The notes: generated from the sequence alone by a model not told the origin. 64,000 bases of DNA from Cristatella mucedo (GCA_009760855.2 WPIO01000071.1:411501-475500); one strand, 5' to 3'. Positions 21,842 through 33,369 are shown, counted from the stretch's first letter. Numbers and translations: made by a program.

Positions 21842-24800
21842 TGCAAATATCTTTTATACTCGCCTCCGCGCAAATGTATACTGACAGACATTGGTGTGCA
21901 TACAAGCTTACACATATTGCCGTTGGACAAGTGACACTAAGAAAAGGGCCATTGCATGTCGCATGATTGACTCTATAGGCACGACGAGTACTATTAGAGA
22001 CATACCTAAAACGCAAGTGGTTTCTAGGCTACAATTTTAGTAATACAATTTTTTTAATTTGTTTCGCCTAAAACTACAAACTACAAACAGTTGGTAAGAG
22101 CCTTCCTAGTCTGGTGAGTCTAACAAGGTTAATACATTTCTGTCAATACTTTTCCATTTCAGGTTCCTGATAACTTTTGTTTGTAAAAATAAATATACGT
22201 CATGGTGGTGAATTAATTGGTTGAGATAGATTATTATGTAAAAATGGAGTTCGTGAAAAATCTAGCCTATTCCCTGACAGTCAAACCGCACATACGTTGC
22301 GTCCTAATTGAGACTATTAACAAGCCGTTCACTTTTTTACCGGTTCCTTCCGGACAGCAATTATTTGTGAGAGTGTAATTGTGCTACACTACTCAGGAAG
22401 CTTACGACCATTAAGGAAGTAACTTTAGCTGCTGGTCACAGAAGGAGTTTCTTAATCTACAATCCGAAATTAGAAGCCCGACAATCAATTCTTTCTTGTA
22501 TCCATTAATATTCTATTGCATATCACTTTGCAGCAAATGTAAAGCGCCTAGAAAGAGATTAAGTTCTCTGAGGGCGCTTTATCAAGTGCAATATTATTAT
22601 TATTATTATTAAGGTTTAGTATCTCGTTTTTTAGCAACTGAATTTCCCTTGAAGCCGCATTTCAAACGTTTGATTCTCCCACTTCCAAAAATCATGCCGC
22701 AAGTTGTGACAGTAATCAAAAATGAGTTTTAGCTTAAATTTAAACTGAAAAAGTTTCTTCTTTGATTGATATAATGGTAGCTCGATCGTAAGCTGTTACT
22801 GATTACATTATTACACTAGGTTATTATGAGTGTCAACAAATTGACAATCCTCTGGCGTCATTGCACAGTTACTTTTCTTTCAACTATAATATTAGCTGCT
22901 TTTATGCTTAATTCCAAACAGTGCAGCTCTTGAAGACACGGAGAACCTCGCACTTACAACGTAAGAGGTGCAGCGTTATGTATTTAAAGATCGAGAGAGA
23001 GAGAAAAGCTTAGCGGCCATTTATTACACTGCAAATTTGAACGGACGAGAAAAATCCCGCATTGAAGTGAAAAGTTGAAAAACTCACAATTTAACTACAC
23101 AAATGCAGGTGTTAAATTTACTGCAATAAACCTAATAAAGTTAGAGGCATTTAAAATAAATTTTTAGGTGGGCTCTTCTTTTTTCACAGTGTTACCTTAC
23201 TGTCGCAATGCATATGGTTTTTTCTAAGTCATTCCGTTTAAATTGCATAAATAAAATTGGAGGTCCTGCGCATCTAATACAGTTTTCTGAAGAGTCTCAT
23301 TTTGTAGAAACGCTCTATTATTGTCAATGATTAATGACGTCTAAACAAATTGTGTTTGGGCGTGATTAGCGATATACAGTGAAAAAACAGCATCATACTT
23401 TTTAATTTAGTTACATAGCTCGCGACTTCACCTGCAAGAGAAAATAGAGGCTCGTAACTAGGCTTACGCAATCACATTAACGTCCGAAATATGCAAAATA
23501 TAGGCACTTTATTTAGAAATTTGTGACGTTTAAGCTTATAAAAGTCCATTTTCCCTGTCGATTTGTAACTTGACCTATAGGCCTTCATATTCGGCATAAA
23601 AGTAGGCCCGTGCCCGACTGAGGTGAATTCATGCCTGATGAAGTCGGAAAAATTTTCCTCGCTAGTCAACCTTCCTCCAAAAAGGATTTATAAAACACTA
23701 AAAAGTTTTTTTCGTACGCTTTGATTCTCAAACCAGAACCACATCTTTTCACTGTGAGCCAGGATTACTCTATGCATTCTCTTCTTTCAGGGGATATGCC
23801 CGCAAAGCATTGATTAAAGCTTTCTAAAGATTGTTTAGTCCAAGCTTCGTATTACTCCTACTTATATCGGTGTGAAAATTATGAGAAATAAAAATTACTC
23901 AAAATCTATTTTATATTTATTATTTATATTCATATTGTATATTTTTTACACTGGATGTATTTACAGATGACGGAAGAGATCATTGGTGTAAAATTGGTGT
24001 AAAATATATTTATACAATGGCAACGGTATCAATTCTAAATTAATATAATTCATTTTTTACACTCGCTGTTGACTCTTTAACTCACTGCTTGCTGGTCTGC
24101 AGGCTTATGCAACCAGGAGCTTATAGCTTGTACACCACTCTGCAGCGATGCTTGACTGTCCTGAGCTTCTCAGTTGCCACGTGACACTGCTTCTTGCCGT
24201 TCTGCACGGGCTCCCAGCCAAGGAAGACGACAAATTCAAGGTTCCGTCTTACTTTGTATTACTTTGCTCCCTTCATTCTTCGGCTCGACCCCAAATATCA
24301 TATCTACTGTCCAACAAGGTTAAGCATCGTACCGCTCGGTTTTCAGAATTTATTCGTTAAACTATACCTCATACGAACCTCTACTCCTTTGAAGACCATT
24401 CAATAATAATAAAAGTAATATCATTAATGCACTTGATATAGTACCCTTAGAGTACTCAGTCACTTTTTAGGCACTTCACGTTTTCTGTAAGGGAAACGTG
24501 ATTCAATGGTGAGTAATATTCTGCTTGATAAGCAATATAACAAACATGGGTAAGGTAACACGCACAGGTTCAGCATGCAAGTGCTGTTAGTAGCAGCATG
24601 CACTGTGTCAGAATGCATAAGCACATTAATGACGAATCACGGGGACCACTGAATGCGTTCCCCAATCGGTGTGTTTTTAAGTTATTTTTAAATGTGGTCA
24701 AGTCAGGACATGTTGTGACGCAAGTCGTGAGTTAGTTCATTGCTGTGGGAGAGTACGAACAAAATGCACGGTCTCCAAAGGATTTGAGGTTTGCACGAGG

Positions 24801-27281
24801 TAATGGTAAGCTGCTGGATTCCAAAAAGGGCGTGGTACTGTGCCTGGCCTGGCGGGGGAGTAGATTTGAGATATAGGCTGGAGCCAAATAATGACGTGAC
24901 CTAAAAGTGAGCGACAAAATCTCGAAGTTGATCCGTGGCTTTACTGGGAGCCAGTGCAGGTCGGCGAGAAGTGGTGTGATGTGGCGACTGCGACGCTCAC
25001 GACACACAATCCTAGCTGCTGAGCTTTTCACCAGCTGTAACCGCCTGATCGCACATGCTGGTAGGCCAGCAAGCAGTGAGTTAAAAAAGTAAAGACGGCA
25101 TGTCACGAATGCATGGACCAACTTATACGTGGTATCCTTATCTAATCGAGCCCAAATTTTAGCAATGTTGTGTAGCTGAAAGTAGGCAGACTTGATTGTG
25201 GAGCTGATGTGGTCGTCTAAGGTGAGGTCACTTTGGAAACGATACCTAGATTTAGAGCTAGTTCAGCAGGATATATGCTGGCAGAGCCAATTTTGAGCGA
25301 TAGCCTTTCAAATCTCTAAATCACACTCAGTTTTCCCGTAACCAATAAGTTCGTTTTTATCCTTGCTTAGTTTAAGAAAATTCATTGTTATCCATGATCG
25401 GATGTCATCAATACATGCAGCAAGTGAGTTGAAAGAATTATAGGTGCTCGGAGGCTGGGAAGGATCAAAGCAAAGGTTCAATCAGTTTGTAAAGCCTGGA
25501 ACCTAACCTCTGACACTCGTCACTGCATCCCTTACTTGACCACATTTAAAAAGAAACTAACAACACATATTTATCACGGCATTTACTGATTCTATGTTAC
25601 TTATCCTGTACGTGCTTTATGCGTGCTGACACTGGGCATTCTGCCACTAAGGCATTTGCCAGGTAAACCAGTGTATGTCACCCCTTAACATGATATGTTT
25701 GTTGCCAATGAACATGCTACCACTAACCATTCAATCGGGCTTCGTTTGCAGCAAGTGTAAGGTGCCTAGAAAGAAATTTAGTTTCATGATGGCGATATGT
25801 CACAGTTATTCGAATTGTATCATTTCAGATGATGAAGTAGTTGTAACTGCGACCATTTCCACTGCTTCAGTCTCTGGAACGATTATTCTGGCACTGGTGA
25901 TCTGCCGGCTGAGGTAATATTAAAAACAATAATGCACTTGACAAAGCACCCTCAGAGAACTGGATCTCTTTCTGGGCGCTTTACATTTGCTACAAAAGGA
26001 AATGCAATTGAATGGTGAGTAATGTCATTCTTGATAAACAATATGAATAGCATGTTAAGGGGTGATATGCACTGGGTCAGCATGCAAATGTGGTTAGTGG
26101 CAGCATGCACAGTGTCAGCTCGCATAAGCACATGAAGGACGAATCACAGTGACCCACTCAGTAAATGCTGTCCTCAATAACCATGTTTTAAGTTTCTTTT
26201 TAAATGGCAAGTCAAGGGATGTTTTGACGCAAGTCGGGAGTGGGTTCCAGGCTTTGGGAGCACACGAACTAAACTCACGGTCTACAAAAGATTCAAGGTT
26301 GGTACAAGGTGTAGGTAGGCTGTTGGATTCCGAAAGCGGGTGGTACTATGCTTGGCCTGGTGGTGGAGTAGATCTGAGAGATAGGCTGTCGCCAAAGAAT
26401 GAAGTGAACTAAAAGTGAGCGACATGACCTTGCTGTCCATTCGTTGTTTGACTGGTAGCTAGTGCAGGTCGGTGAGAAGTAGTGTGATGTGGCAACTGCG
26501 AAGCTCACGACAGACAAACCTAGCTTCTGAGTTTTGCACCAGCTGTAATCGCATGATTGCAAATGCCGGTAGGCCAGTAAGTAGTGAGTTGCAGAAATCG
26601 AGAAGGAATGTTACGAAGGCACGGACCAACTTTGACGTGGTACCCTTGTCTATACGAGCCCGAATTCTAGCAATGTTATATAGTCGAAAGTAGGCAGATT
26701 TGACTGTGGAGGTAAGCACGTATTCTTGTTTATGGTATAGTTTGTGATGTGTAACTTATACATGGAACTTTTATCAATTAGACCATCAATAAAATGTATG
26801 CTTACCTTAGCGAGATAGTTATCTCTAAATGGCACTTGAGTTGGACGCCAATAAAAAGGAAATAGGTCAGGCAACTTTTCAAATTCGTGAAACTAGTTCG
26901 TAATTTACGACATTCACAACGATAATGTTGACTACGCTCATCCACTAGAAATCATAGAATTTTCATGAGCTTTGAACTTGAGCACCGAAAGCTTGATCAC
27001 ATTTCAGCATAGCTTTCTAGGTTAAGTCACCAAAATGGGAGCTAATGCTAACGTGCTTATATCAAACTACATGGAAATTAACATGAGATATGTGTCGGCC
27101 TTGGCAGCTACCCCGGTCATTTTTACGATGATGTGGCCTTTTCTTTCGGAAAGTCCGCGTGTTTAAAAGGAGCCTGCTGCAATAATGAGGGATTTTTTAC
27201 CAATGAACAAGCATCAGATGTAGTCAGGCTGACATCCAGTGAGCTGCCTGCTGAATACTACACTGAACTTTCGTTGCAACG
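14238..27281 (+). CDS. Copy B of the receptor-like family (exons 1, 3 and 4 seen)
   Basis: Exons recognised are 14238-14298 (signal peptide), 25829-25913 (membrane helix) and 27108-27281 (cytoplasmic). Phases (1 out of exon 1; 1 in and 2 out of exon 3; 2 in and 2 out of exon 4) match copy C. The extracellular exon should lie between 14299 and 25828, but I find no frame with the cysteine pattern, and no tail exon is visible after 27281. Five LINE insertions cut the locus. Copy B could be a decayed gene or one with a strongly diverged ectodomain. The order relative to copies A and C supports head-to-tail duplication. Confidence 0.55.
14299..17139 (+). other. Copy B intron 1, left part
   Basis: No exon recognised. 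A local direct duplication is visible: about 14965-15090 and 15470-15600 share ggatccctccg/gatccatcccgg, cgcaaattatatg/agcaaattacatg and ctgagtccgg/ctggatccag segments. Two adjacent frames (15813-16004, 15983-16261) have no recognisable domain. Confidence 0.4.
17140..18145 (-). mobile_element. LINE 3' part with tail
   Basis: Starts at the left with the reversed (ATT)n tail and hairpin (aatgcacttgagaaagcgcc). It continues through the 3' region into LHWLPVKQQIDFKILSLTF and CDQAIAAGAKSAARLVCR, and ends near the conserved WMAANFL-type block at 18130. It is interrupted by stops. Confidence 0.85.
18146..19600. other. Unassigned stretch in copy B intron 1
   Basis: No gene recognised. At 18836-19147 both strands are partly open. 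The minus strand has aataaagctcgcttcg (near 19005-19020), which resembles the R-U5 end of an LTR, but I see no matching second LTR or coding part. Confidence 0.3.
19600..20570 (+). mobile_element. LINE 3' part with tail
   Basis: Reads KLNEDKLT-like sequence, SARNVGVIFRNDLSIHNHIS and then the C-terminal VVSVAVATSHHF region in shifted frames. It ends with the 3' hairpin (aagctcctaggaagagattgagatctg) and an (ATT)-type tail. Confidence 0.85.
20571..21027. other. Unassigned stretch with a 104-codon frame
   Basis: A + frame (20639-20953) begins MSRKLDLTVNINASNVNLQY. Its start is faintly like the LQLEITVSN start of the family's exon 2, but the cysteine pattern is absent and the upstream AG gives a stop after copy B exon 1. 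I leave it unassigned. Confidence 0.25.
21028..21356. repeat. Imperfect (GA)n purine tract
   Basis: About 330 bp of gaga with single-base variants. All frames over it are low-complexity artefacts. Confidence 0.95.
21795..21839. repeat. (TA)n microsatellite
   Basis: About 45 bp of alternating TA. Confidence 0.95.
22030..22519. other. Unassigned intronic stretch
   Basis: No supportable feature. A 44-codon + frame from about 22244 (MEFVKNLAYSLTVKPHIRCV) is open but has no family support. Confidence 0.3.
22520..22612 (+). mobile_element. LINE 3' tip only
   Basis: Only the last ~90 bp of the LINE is present: cagcaaatgtaaagcgcc, hairpin, gggcgctttatcaagtg and (ATT)n. This is a severely 5'-truncated insertion. 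Confidence 0.85.
22613..24070. other. Unassigned intronic stretch
   Basis: AT-rich DNA with no recognised exon, repeat or RNA. It lies within the inferred copy B intron. Confidence 0.4.
24075..24410 (+). mobile_element. LINE C-terminal fragment
   Basis: Begins with the LTACWSAGLCNQ-like block (taactcactgcttgctggtc) and runs through LHGLPAKEDDKFKV-type sequence. It ends where the next, inverted LINE begins. Confidence 0.75.
24405..25480 (-). mobile_element. LINE 3' part with tail
   Basis: Reversed tail and hairpin lie at 24405-24480. The minus strand then reads ADLHWLPVKPRINFEILSLT and SSAARIVCRERRSRHITPLL, up to the block before the WMAAN motif. It lies head-on with the preceding copy. Confidence 0.85.
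25485..25795 (+). mobile_element. LINE 3' end
   Basis: Covers the AWNLT...LTTFKKKLTTHIY-like end of the ORF, the 3' untranslated region and part of the hairpin (gtaaggtgcctagaaag). It stops about 30 bp before the copy B membrane exon. Confidence 0.75.
25829..25913 (+). CDS. Copy B exon 3: membrane helix
   Basis: Acceptor catttcag|at, donor ctgag|gtaata, phase 1 in and 2 out as in copy C. It reads DDEVVVTATISTASVSG then TIILALVICRL, a single hydrophobic helix ending in basic residues. It aligns with copy C TDVGRVVAATVCSVVV and AVILALALLCK. Confidence 0.7.
25922..26715 (-). mobile_element. LINE 3' part with tail
   Basis: Starts 9 bp after the copy B exon 3 donor with the reversed tail (aataatgcacttgacaaagc). 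The minus strand reads SYQSNNEWTARSCRSLLVHF and CNSLLTGLPAFAIMRLQLVQ. It ends at the block gcagatttgactgtggag. Confidence 0.85.
26716..27107 (+). other. Copy B intron 3
   Basis: No repeat recognised. Intron sequence leads to the exon 4 acceptors discussed in the next entry. Confidence 0.4.
27108..27281 (+). CDS. Copy B exon 4: juxtamembrane cytoplasmic segment
   Basis: Conserved with copy C exon 4: SACLKGAC against IFCFKGAF, then NEQAS against TEQAS, and AEYYTELSLQR against AEYYNEIPLQR, with the same gtatgca donor in phase 2. At the place of the copy C acceptor (tttag|g) copy B has tttcg|g, and the reading frame is offset by one base there. An upstream acceptor, ccttggcag|c at 27106-27107, restores phase 2 and adds SYPGHFYDDVAF. 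The YTEL motif is of YxxL type. Confidence 0.6.
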
Positions 27282-27780
27282 GTATGCAGTGCCGGCCGCT
27301 ACTGCTATGCATTCGGTGAATGCTTGCAGCTGTCACTAATATCGCAAAGGGAGAGAATACGATCCGGGGTTTCACAAGTGATCGCGTCATCAGAACTTGA
27401 GAAGTCTCTATCATCTTCAGATGATGTGCATGTCAACGTTTGGATACAGCCTCCCTTAGACAGTGTTGACCCTATAGGCAATAGACTAAGTTTTATTTCT
27501 TAGTTATTCTATGACATCGCCATCTTAGCTCATCGTCTGGCTCTGGCAAGTAGCTGCTGTTACATCCTGTGCGAATATCGCTTAAGCATACTCATGTTCA
27601 GACTAATGCCTTACCAAAGCAGGAACTCCAACTGCAATTTTTAAGAAACCTGACTTGTATCACTAGTCTAATTGCAGGATGTGTAGCTTTAGGGTACGAT
27701 GAGAATTAAATAGCAGGTAGATGCATGAGGCCACGCCTATTTGCAGCCAGCCGTCACACGGTGTACAAAAAAATACACAT

Positions 27781-27782
<2 letters not shown>
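27282..27782 (+). other. Copy B intron 4 homologous to copy C intron 4
   Basis: Sequence after the donor (gaatgcttgcagctgtcac, gatccggggtttcac) aligns loosely with 42340-42450 in copy C. No exon is recognised. Confidence 0.4.
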
Positions 27783-27869
<87 letters not shown>

Positions 27870-27945
27870 TGTGTACATATAACCATATATATATATGAAT
27901 GTGTACATATAACCATATATATATATGTATATATATGAATATATG

Positions 27946-27960
<15 letters not shown>
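27783..27960. repeat. (AT)n microsatellite with a duplicated 29-bp unit
   Basis: A pure AT run (27783-27866) is followed by two copies of gaatgtgtacatataacc plus AT spacer, then more AT. Confidence 0.9.
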
Positions 27961-27976
<16 letters not shown>

Positions 27977-27989
27977 ATGCATATATCAA

Positions 27990-28257
27990 TATATATTCAT
28001 AGTGCTCTCCAGATTTCGAGGATTTCGGTTATTTCTATAAGAAATAATAATAAGTCTATATAAAATTAGTTCCTACTAACACCAAGCGAAGACTCTCCCA
28101 TTTCATCACTTTATGTAAAACCTCTAACTTTCGCTCTTTCTACTTTTAAAACGTTGAGTATGTTCAATAACTTACGATAGCATTTCTGATTTTATTGTTA
28201 TCTTCTTTAGAAATCATCAAAATCCTCAAAATCAGGAGAGCACTATGAATATATATT
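27990..28257. mobile_element. MITE-like foldback element
   Basis: The left end (atatattcatagtgctctcc, then agatttcgaggattt) and the right end are inverted repeats of about 36 bp with two or three mismatches. They enclose about 200 bp with no ORF and lie in AT-rich flanks, compatible with TA-target insertion as in Tc1/mariner MITEs. The superfamily is inferred. Confidence 0.65.
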
Positions 28258-28374
28258 CATATATACATATATATATATATATATTCATGAATATAAATAT
28301 CTATATATATATATACATAATGTATCTCTTAGGGCGCTATATAAATGAATATTTTATGTATATATATATACATA

Positions 28375-28800
<426 letters not shown>

Positions 28801-28845
28801 GAATGGATTGAGAGAAATATAGCAGACTCCACTTCAAGGCAATAT

Positions 28846-28935
28846 ATGTATAAGTCGGTAACTCTGCAAACCAACAGAGACTACGTAGTCGTTAGGCAGG
28901 GGATCTTCGTACAGCTCGCTTACAGCCTAAGCATC
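28846..28935 (+). repeat. 95-bp interspersed repeat, copy 1
   Basis: Contains gactacgtagtcgttaggca, then ggggatcttcgtacagctcg and cttacagcctaagc. Related copies lie at 40835 (-), 43838 (+), 57880 (+) and 61043 (-). Confidence 0.6.
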
Positions 28936-29089
28936 AGTTTAAAGCTGCATGTTAGCCATGATCGTTCTCTCCTATTATCGTTTTGTAATAGTGTTTCAAG
29001 GCATTCCTCGACTCAAACACTGTTGCCAAGATTCGTGAATAATGCATTAAGAAAAGTAAAGCATCCTGGAGCCACCACCATGGCCTGGC

Positions 29090-29400
29090 CGCCAGCTCAG
29101 ACGCCACTCATTTGACAGGAACTGGGAGCTGCGTACCCGGTCTTTTGGTCGTCACATCATTGTCTCGAACCACTCGGCTCGTTCCCCCACAAGCACCACT
29201 GTCAATCTCTCTAACTTAAAGGTCGTCAGGCCTGTTACAATTTCGGCCCCCAAACCCAATGCTCGTCTTTGTTAGTTTTCGCTTAATGTGCTACACACCA
29301 ATAGTAATGAGAGACCTCATTTCTGAATAAATTTCTCGACGTGCTCGTCTTGACTATAACTTGGCTGAAATCGGTAAACTGACCCATAAATAAAGACGCT
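29090..29400 (+). mobile_element. LINE ORF start, endonuclease N-terminal fragment (candidate)
   Basis: The + strand reads SNHSARSPTSTTVNLSNLKV and then, past stops, LTITWL. This resembles the leader and the LTETWL motif of APE-type endonucleases of non-LTR elements. It is heavily decayed. Confidence 0.4.
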
Positions 29401-29439
29401 ACCCAGACTGGTTTTCTCATTTTTTCAAACGCCTATATC

Positions 29440-30480
29440 AATCACAGCCCAGATGGCTTACAGAACTTATAATCACTTCAATTACTTACAAACAGTTGCC
29501 TACATGGCTCAAGCGGATGTAAGATCTGCCGTAATTTCGTGACATGATCACTAGAAATTTAACAATACAACTGGAATATATTTGCAGCACCTCACCCAGA
29601 GATTTCATGTCTTTCTCGGCTTTTATATTAGCTGCAAAGGAAGCATGATCGAATGGTCAGCTGTAGCATGCTCAATGACAACAAGCAAAACAAGGTTAGC
29701 AGGGGCATGCACAGGGTCGGCGTGCAAATATGGTTAGTGGTCAAATGCACAGTCTCAGCAATGGTAAGTACACATAGGACTAATCAAATTGATCCACTAT
29801 TTGCTTTAATAAACATATTCATTTCTGTTAATTTTCTTAAGTGATAAAACCTGTGAATATTATGACCAAGTAGAACGTTATTTCTAGGCTTGGGAGCATA
29901 CGAACTAAAAACGGGGTCTCCAAAGAATTTGAGATTAGGATGGGGTTCATGTGAACGGTTAGATTTCGTAAAGCGGATGGTAAGATGCTTCGGATAGTGA
30001 AAAAGTAGATCTGATAGGTCGCCTGGAGCCGTATAATAAAGGGATCTAAAAATAGGTGACAGCATCTAGAATTCGATGTTTTTCTTGATGGCTGGTTTGG
30101 TCCAGCAGTTAAGGGCTCGCACTGACCAAGGTCTGACTGAGGTCGTGGTCTCGAGCCCCGAGCCATATGTGAAGCACCTAAAAAGAGAATAAGTTCTCTT
30201 AGGGCGCTATGTAAATGAAATATATTTTTTATTTTAGGGTAATCTAAAAGTGTTATGATCAGGTAATTGTGACTCTTTTTAAAGGCAAGCCTGGCTGCAG
30301 AGTTTTTCACTAGCTGTAACGTACCTGAGTGAACAAGCCAAAGACAATCAAGCAGAGAGTTACAGAAGTCAAGACGGAATATTAAGCTTATATACACGAA
30401 TGCTGGCGTAGCATCACTGTTTAAATACTCAAAATAGTCCTCGAACTTTGGCGATTTTAAATATCTCAAGGTATACAAGC
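29440..30480 (-). mobile_element. Divergent LINE copy in a duplicated block
   Basis: The minus strand has the 3' region and C-terminal fragments (FRSLYYTAPGDLSDLLFHYP) of a diverged LINE subfamily. Together with its left flank from 29440 it is a paralog of 55435-56340. The SINE at 30091 interrupts it. Confidence 0.7.
30091..30235 (+). mobile_element. tRNA-derived SINE with LINE-type tail, copy 1
   Basis: The head has a pol III A-box-like tggtccagcagttaagg and a B-box-like ggtctcgagcccc. It is followed by the LINE-style 3' end (gaagcacctaaaaagagaat, taagttctcttagggcgct) and an A/T-rich end. It matches the minus-strand copy at 59468-59613. The paralogous site near 56065 lacks it. Confidence 0.75.
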
Positions 30481-31089
30481 TTTACTTTTACAAACTAACA
30501 TTATTTCACTACTTTGGAAAGTTATTAGCTGCAAAGTCAGCAGTAGCCTTCAGAAACCTCAACTTCCATAAATTCCTGAAAATACCATGCTTTAGCAGCT
30601 GGTTATGGAAACAGGGTCGGTATCTACGATCCTTGGTTAGTTTACGTACACGATTTTCTTGCATTCACTCGTTGAGTTTAGTAGTTCATTTGCATTAGCT
30701 CTTTTTCCACGATAGTCTCTCCGCTTATAGCCAATTTAAGTATCCTCGAATTAGGATTCTAAATTTGTGGTATCGACGGCCTAAAATGCGAATACTGCCC
30801 ATGTTCGCAGTAATGAATTTTGAATTTTGGCTATCATTAACATGCGGAAATCTTGCTATAGTATTATATCATACGAATAATTATCGCACTTCATTTATAC
30901 TGAAGGCTACGTTACGATGGCGAAGCATTTTTCGTCTTGCATCCTGATTTAGCCTTTTTATTTTACCTTGAATGAAGCTTGATACCATGACTTATGCGAA
31001 TCAGTTCCGCTTTTATATAGTAGTTGACAGTTACAAGAGTAAACTTGCAGCTCGAGATTCCTGGATCTCGCGAGAGAAAAGATAACTAA
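30481..31089. repeat. Low-copy duplicated segment
   Basis: Matches 59190-59880 (ccatgctttagcagctg, cgtcttgcatcctgat) and in part 38780-38960. No gene recognised. Confidence 0.6.
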
Positions 31090-32357
31090 CATCAATAAAA
31101 TGTCATCAGTCTCAGGTCATGTCCAAGCACCTGTACGAAAATCTGTAGTCACGCCACTACTCAAGAAAGCAACACTACGCCAAGAGAACTTGAGCAACTA
31201 CCGCCCAGTTTCCCTTCAACCATTCCTATCAGAGACACTGGTACACGTCATGGCGGACCGGCTCAACTCATATTTTGAAACTTCCAACCTTGCTAGAAAG
31301 CTCCAGTCTGGCTTTACAGCTAATTGCTCATCAGAATCATCATTGCTTAGTGTGTAAAACGACCTGCTTAGGATTGCAGACATGGGTAGAATATCTCTGC
31401 TTGTTTTGCTCGGTCTTTCGGCAGATTTTGATACAATCGATTACAAAGTTCTTCTAGAGCACCTCTCATCTCGACCGGGCATCGCGTGCATTGCAATGCA
31501 ATGGTTGAGTTCCTATGTAAGTGGGATACTCCAGAGTATTGACGTGAAAGAACAAATATCCTCAGAGGTACCTCTGAAATATGGGGTACCTCAGGGCTAA
31601 GTGCTAGGTTTGGTTCTGATCACGGTTTATACTCTCCCTCTTCCTGATGTGATTGCCAAGGACAATAATAATAAGAATGATAGTAATAATGCACTTAATA
31701 AAGCGCCCTCAGAGAACTCAATCTCTCTCTAGGCGCTTTACATTTGCTGTAAAGGGAAATGCAATTGAATAGGGAGTAATATCATGCCCGATAAACAAAC
31801 AAAATGAATAACATGGTTAGGGGTGACATACACAGGGTCAGCATGCAAATGTGGTTAGCGGCAGCATGCAAAGGTTCAGCACCCATAAGCACGTGAAGGA
31901 CGAATGACAGGGACCCACTAAATGCTGCCCTAAATGGGTCTTGTTTTAAGATCTTTTGAAATGTGGTCAGGTCAGGGGATGTTCTGACACAGGTTGGAAG
32001 GGAGTTCCAGGCTTTGGGGACAATCTACGCTTTCACTTATATGCAGATGACACTATGCTATACCTTTTCTTTAATCTCGCCCAGCCTTCGCGTGCCACAG
32101 ATTCTCTCCACTTACTTGCTGCATACTTTGACGCCATCCACACATGGATGGCAGCAAATTCTCTTAAACTAAACAACAATAAAACTAACTTACTAGTGAT
32201 GGGCAAACCCAGTATGATTCAGGAATTAAAAAGGCTGAAGCTAAAAATTAGCTCTGCCAGCATATCTCCTCGTGAACCAACTCGAAATCTAGGAGTCCTG
32301 TTCCAAAGTGACCTCTAGATACACGACCACATCGGCTCTATTGTCAAGTCTGCCTAG
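31090..32357 (+). mobile_element. LINE reverse transcriptase fragment, interrupted
   Basis: Reads NYRPVSLQPFLSETL, LSADFDTIDYKVLL (motif A region) and, after a nested insertion, FTYMQMTL/HLYADDTMLYLF with the YADD catalytic box intact. Stops such as LLSV* and PQG* kill it. The part 31664-32018 is a second, opposite LINE. Confidence 0.85.
31664..32018 (-). mobile_element. Nested 5'-truncated LINE insertion
   Basis: Reversed (ATT)-type tail and 3' region (about 355 bp) are inserted in the + strand LINE. The host sequence ggacaat is present on both sides (31660-31666 and 32018-32024), which fits a 7-bp target-site duplication. Confidence 0.8.
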
Positions 32358-33345
32358 GGTCTCATAAGGATTTGAGGTTTGTACGAGGTATTGGTAAACT
32401 GTTTGATTTAGAATAGGGGTGTTACGATGCTTGGCCTGGTGGGGGAGTAGATTTGAAATAGAGGCTGGAGCCAAAGAATAAAGTGACCTAAAAGTGAGCG
32501 AAAAACCTTTAAGTCAATCCGCCGCTTGACTGGAAGCCAGTGCACGTCGGCGAGAAGTGGCTTGATGTGGAAACTGTGACCCTCACGACAAACAAGTCTA
32601 GCTGTGGAGTTTTGCACCAGCTGTAATCACATGAATGCACATGCAGGTAGACCAGCAAGCAGTGATTTACAAAAGTCAAAACGGGATGAGGCAAATGCAT
32701 GGACTGACTTAGACGTAGTATCCTTATCTGAACAAGCCCTAGTTATAGCAATGCGATGTAGCTGACAGTAGGCAGACCTGACTGTGGAGCCGATGTCGTC
32801 GTCTAATGAGAGGTCATTTTGAACATGACACCTAGATTTCCAGCTGATTGAACAGCAGATATGCTGGCAGAGCCCATTTTGAGCTTCAGCCTATCCAATT
32901 CCTGAATCACATTGGGTTTGCCCATAACTAATAAGTTAGTTTATTATCGTTTAGATTTAGAAGATTTGCTGCTATCAATGTGGGGATGTTTTCAATGCAT
33001 GTAGGAAGTGAGTTGAGAAAACTCGAGGTGCTTGAAGGCTGGGAGGGATCGAAGCGAAGGTAGAACTGAGTGTCATCCGCATAGAAGTGAAAGCCTATAT
33101 TGTGCTTGGAAACAACATCTGCAAGAGGAAGAGTATAAACCGTGATAAGAACCGGAAGTAGCACGGAGCCCTGAGGTACCCCATATTTCAGAGGTACTTC
33201 AGATGATCTTTGTCCATTCACGTCAATATGATCTTTGTCCATTCGCTTCAATACTCAGGAGTCTCCCAGTGAGATAGGACCTGAACCATTGCAGAGCAGT
33301 GCCAGTGATTCCCAGGCGAGATGAGAGGCGTTCTAGAAGATCTTT
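32358..33345 (-). mobile_element. LINE internal region (RT C-terminal half)
   Basis: The minus strand reads EVPLKYGVPQGSVLLPVLIT, FHFYADDTQFYLRFDPSQPS with intact YADD, then downstream blocks to FRSLLGHFILWLQ. Both ends are truncated. Confidence 0.85.
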
Positions 33346-33369
33346 GTGAGACATTCAGTTTGTATACAA

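Noticed and set aside
27663-27989. Tyr/Ile repeat ORFs
   Set aside because: Translation of an AT microsatellite.
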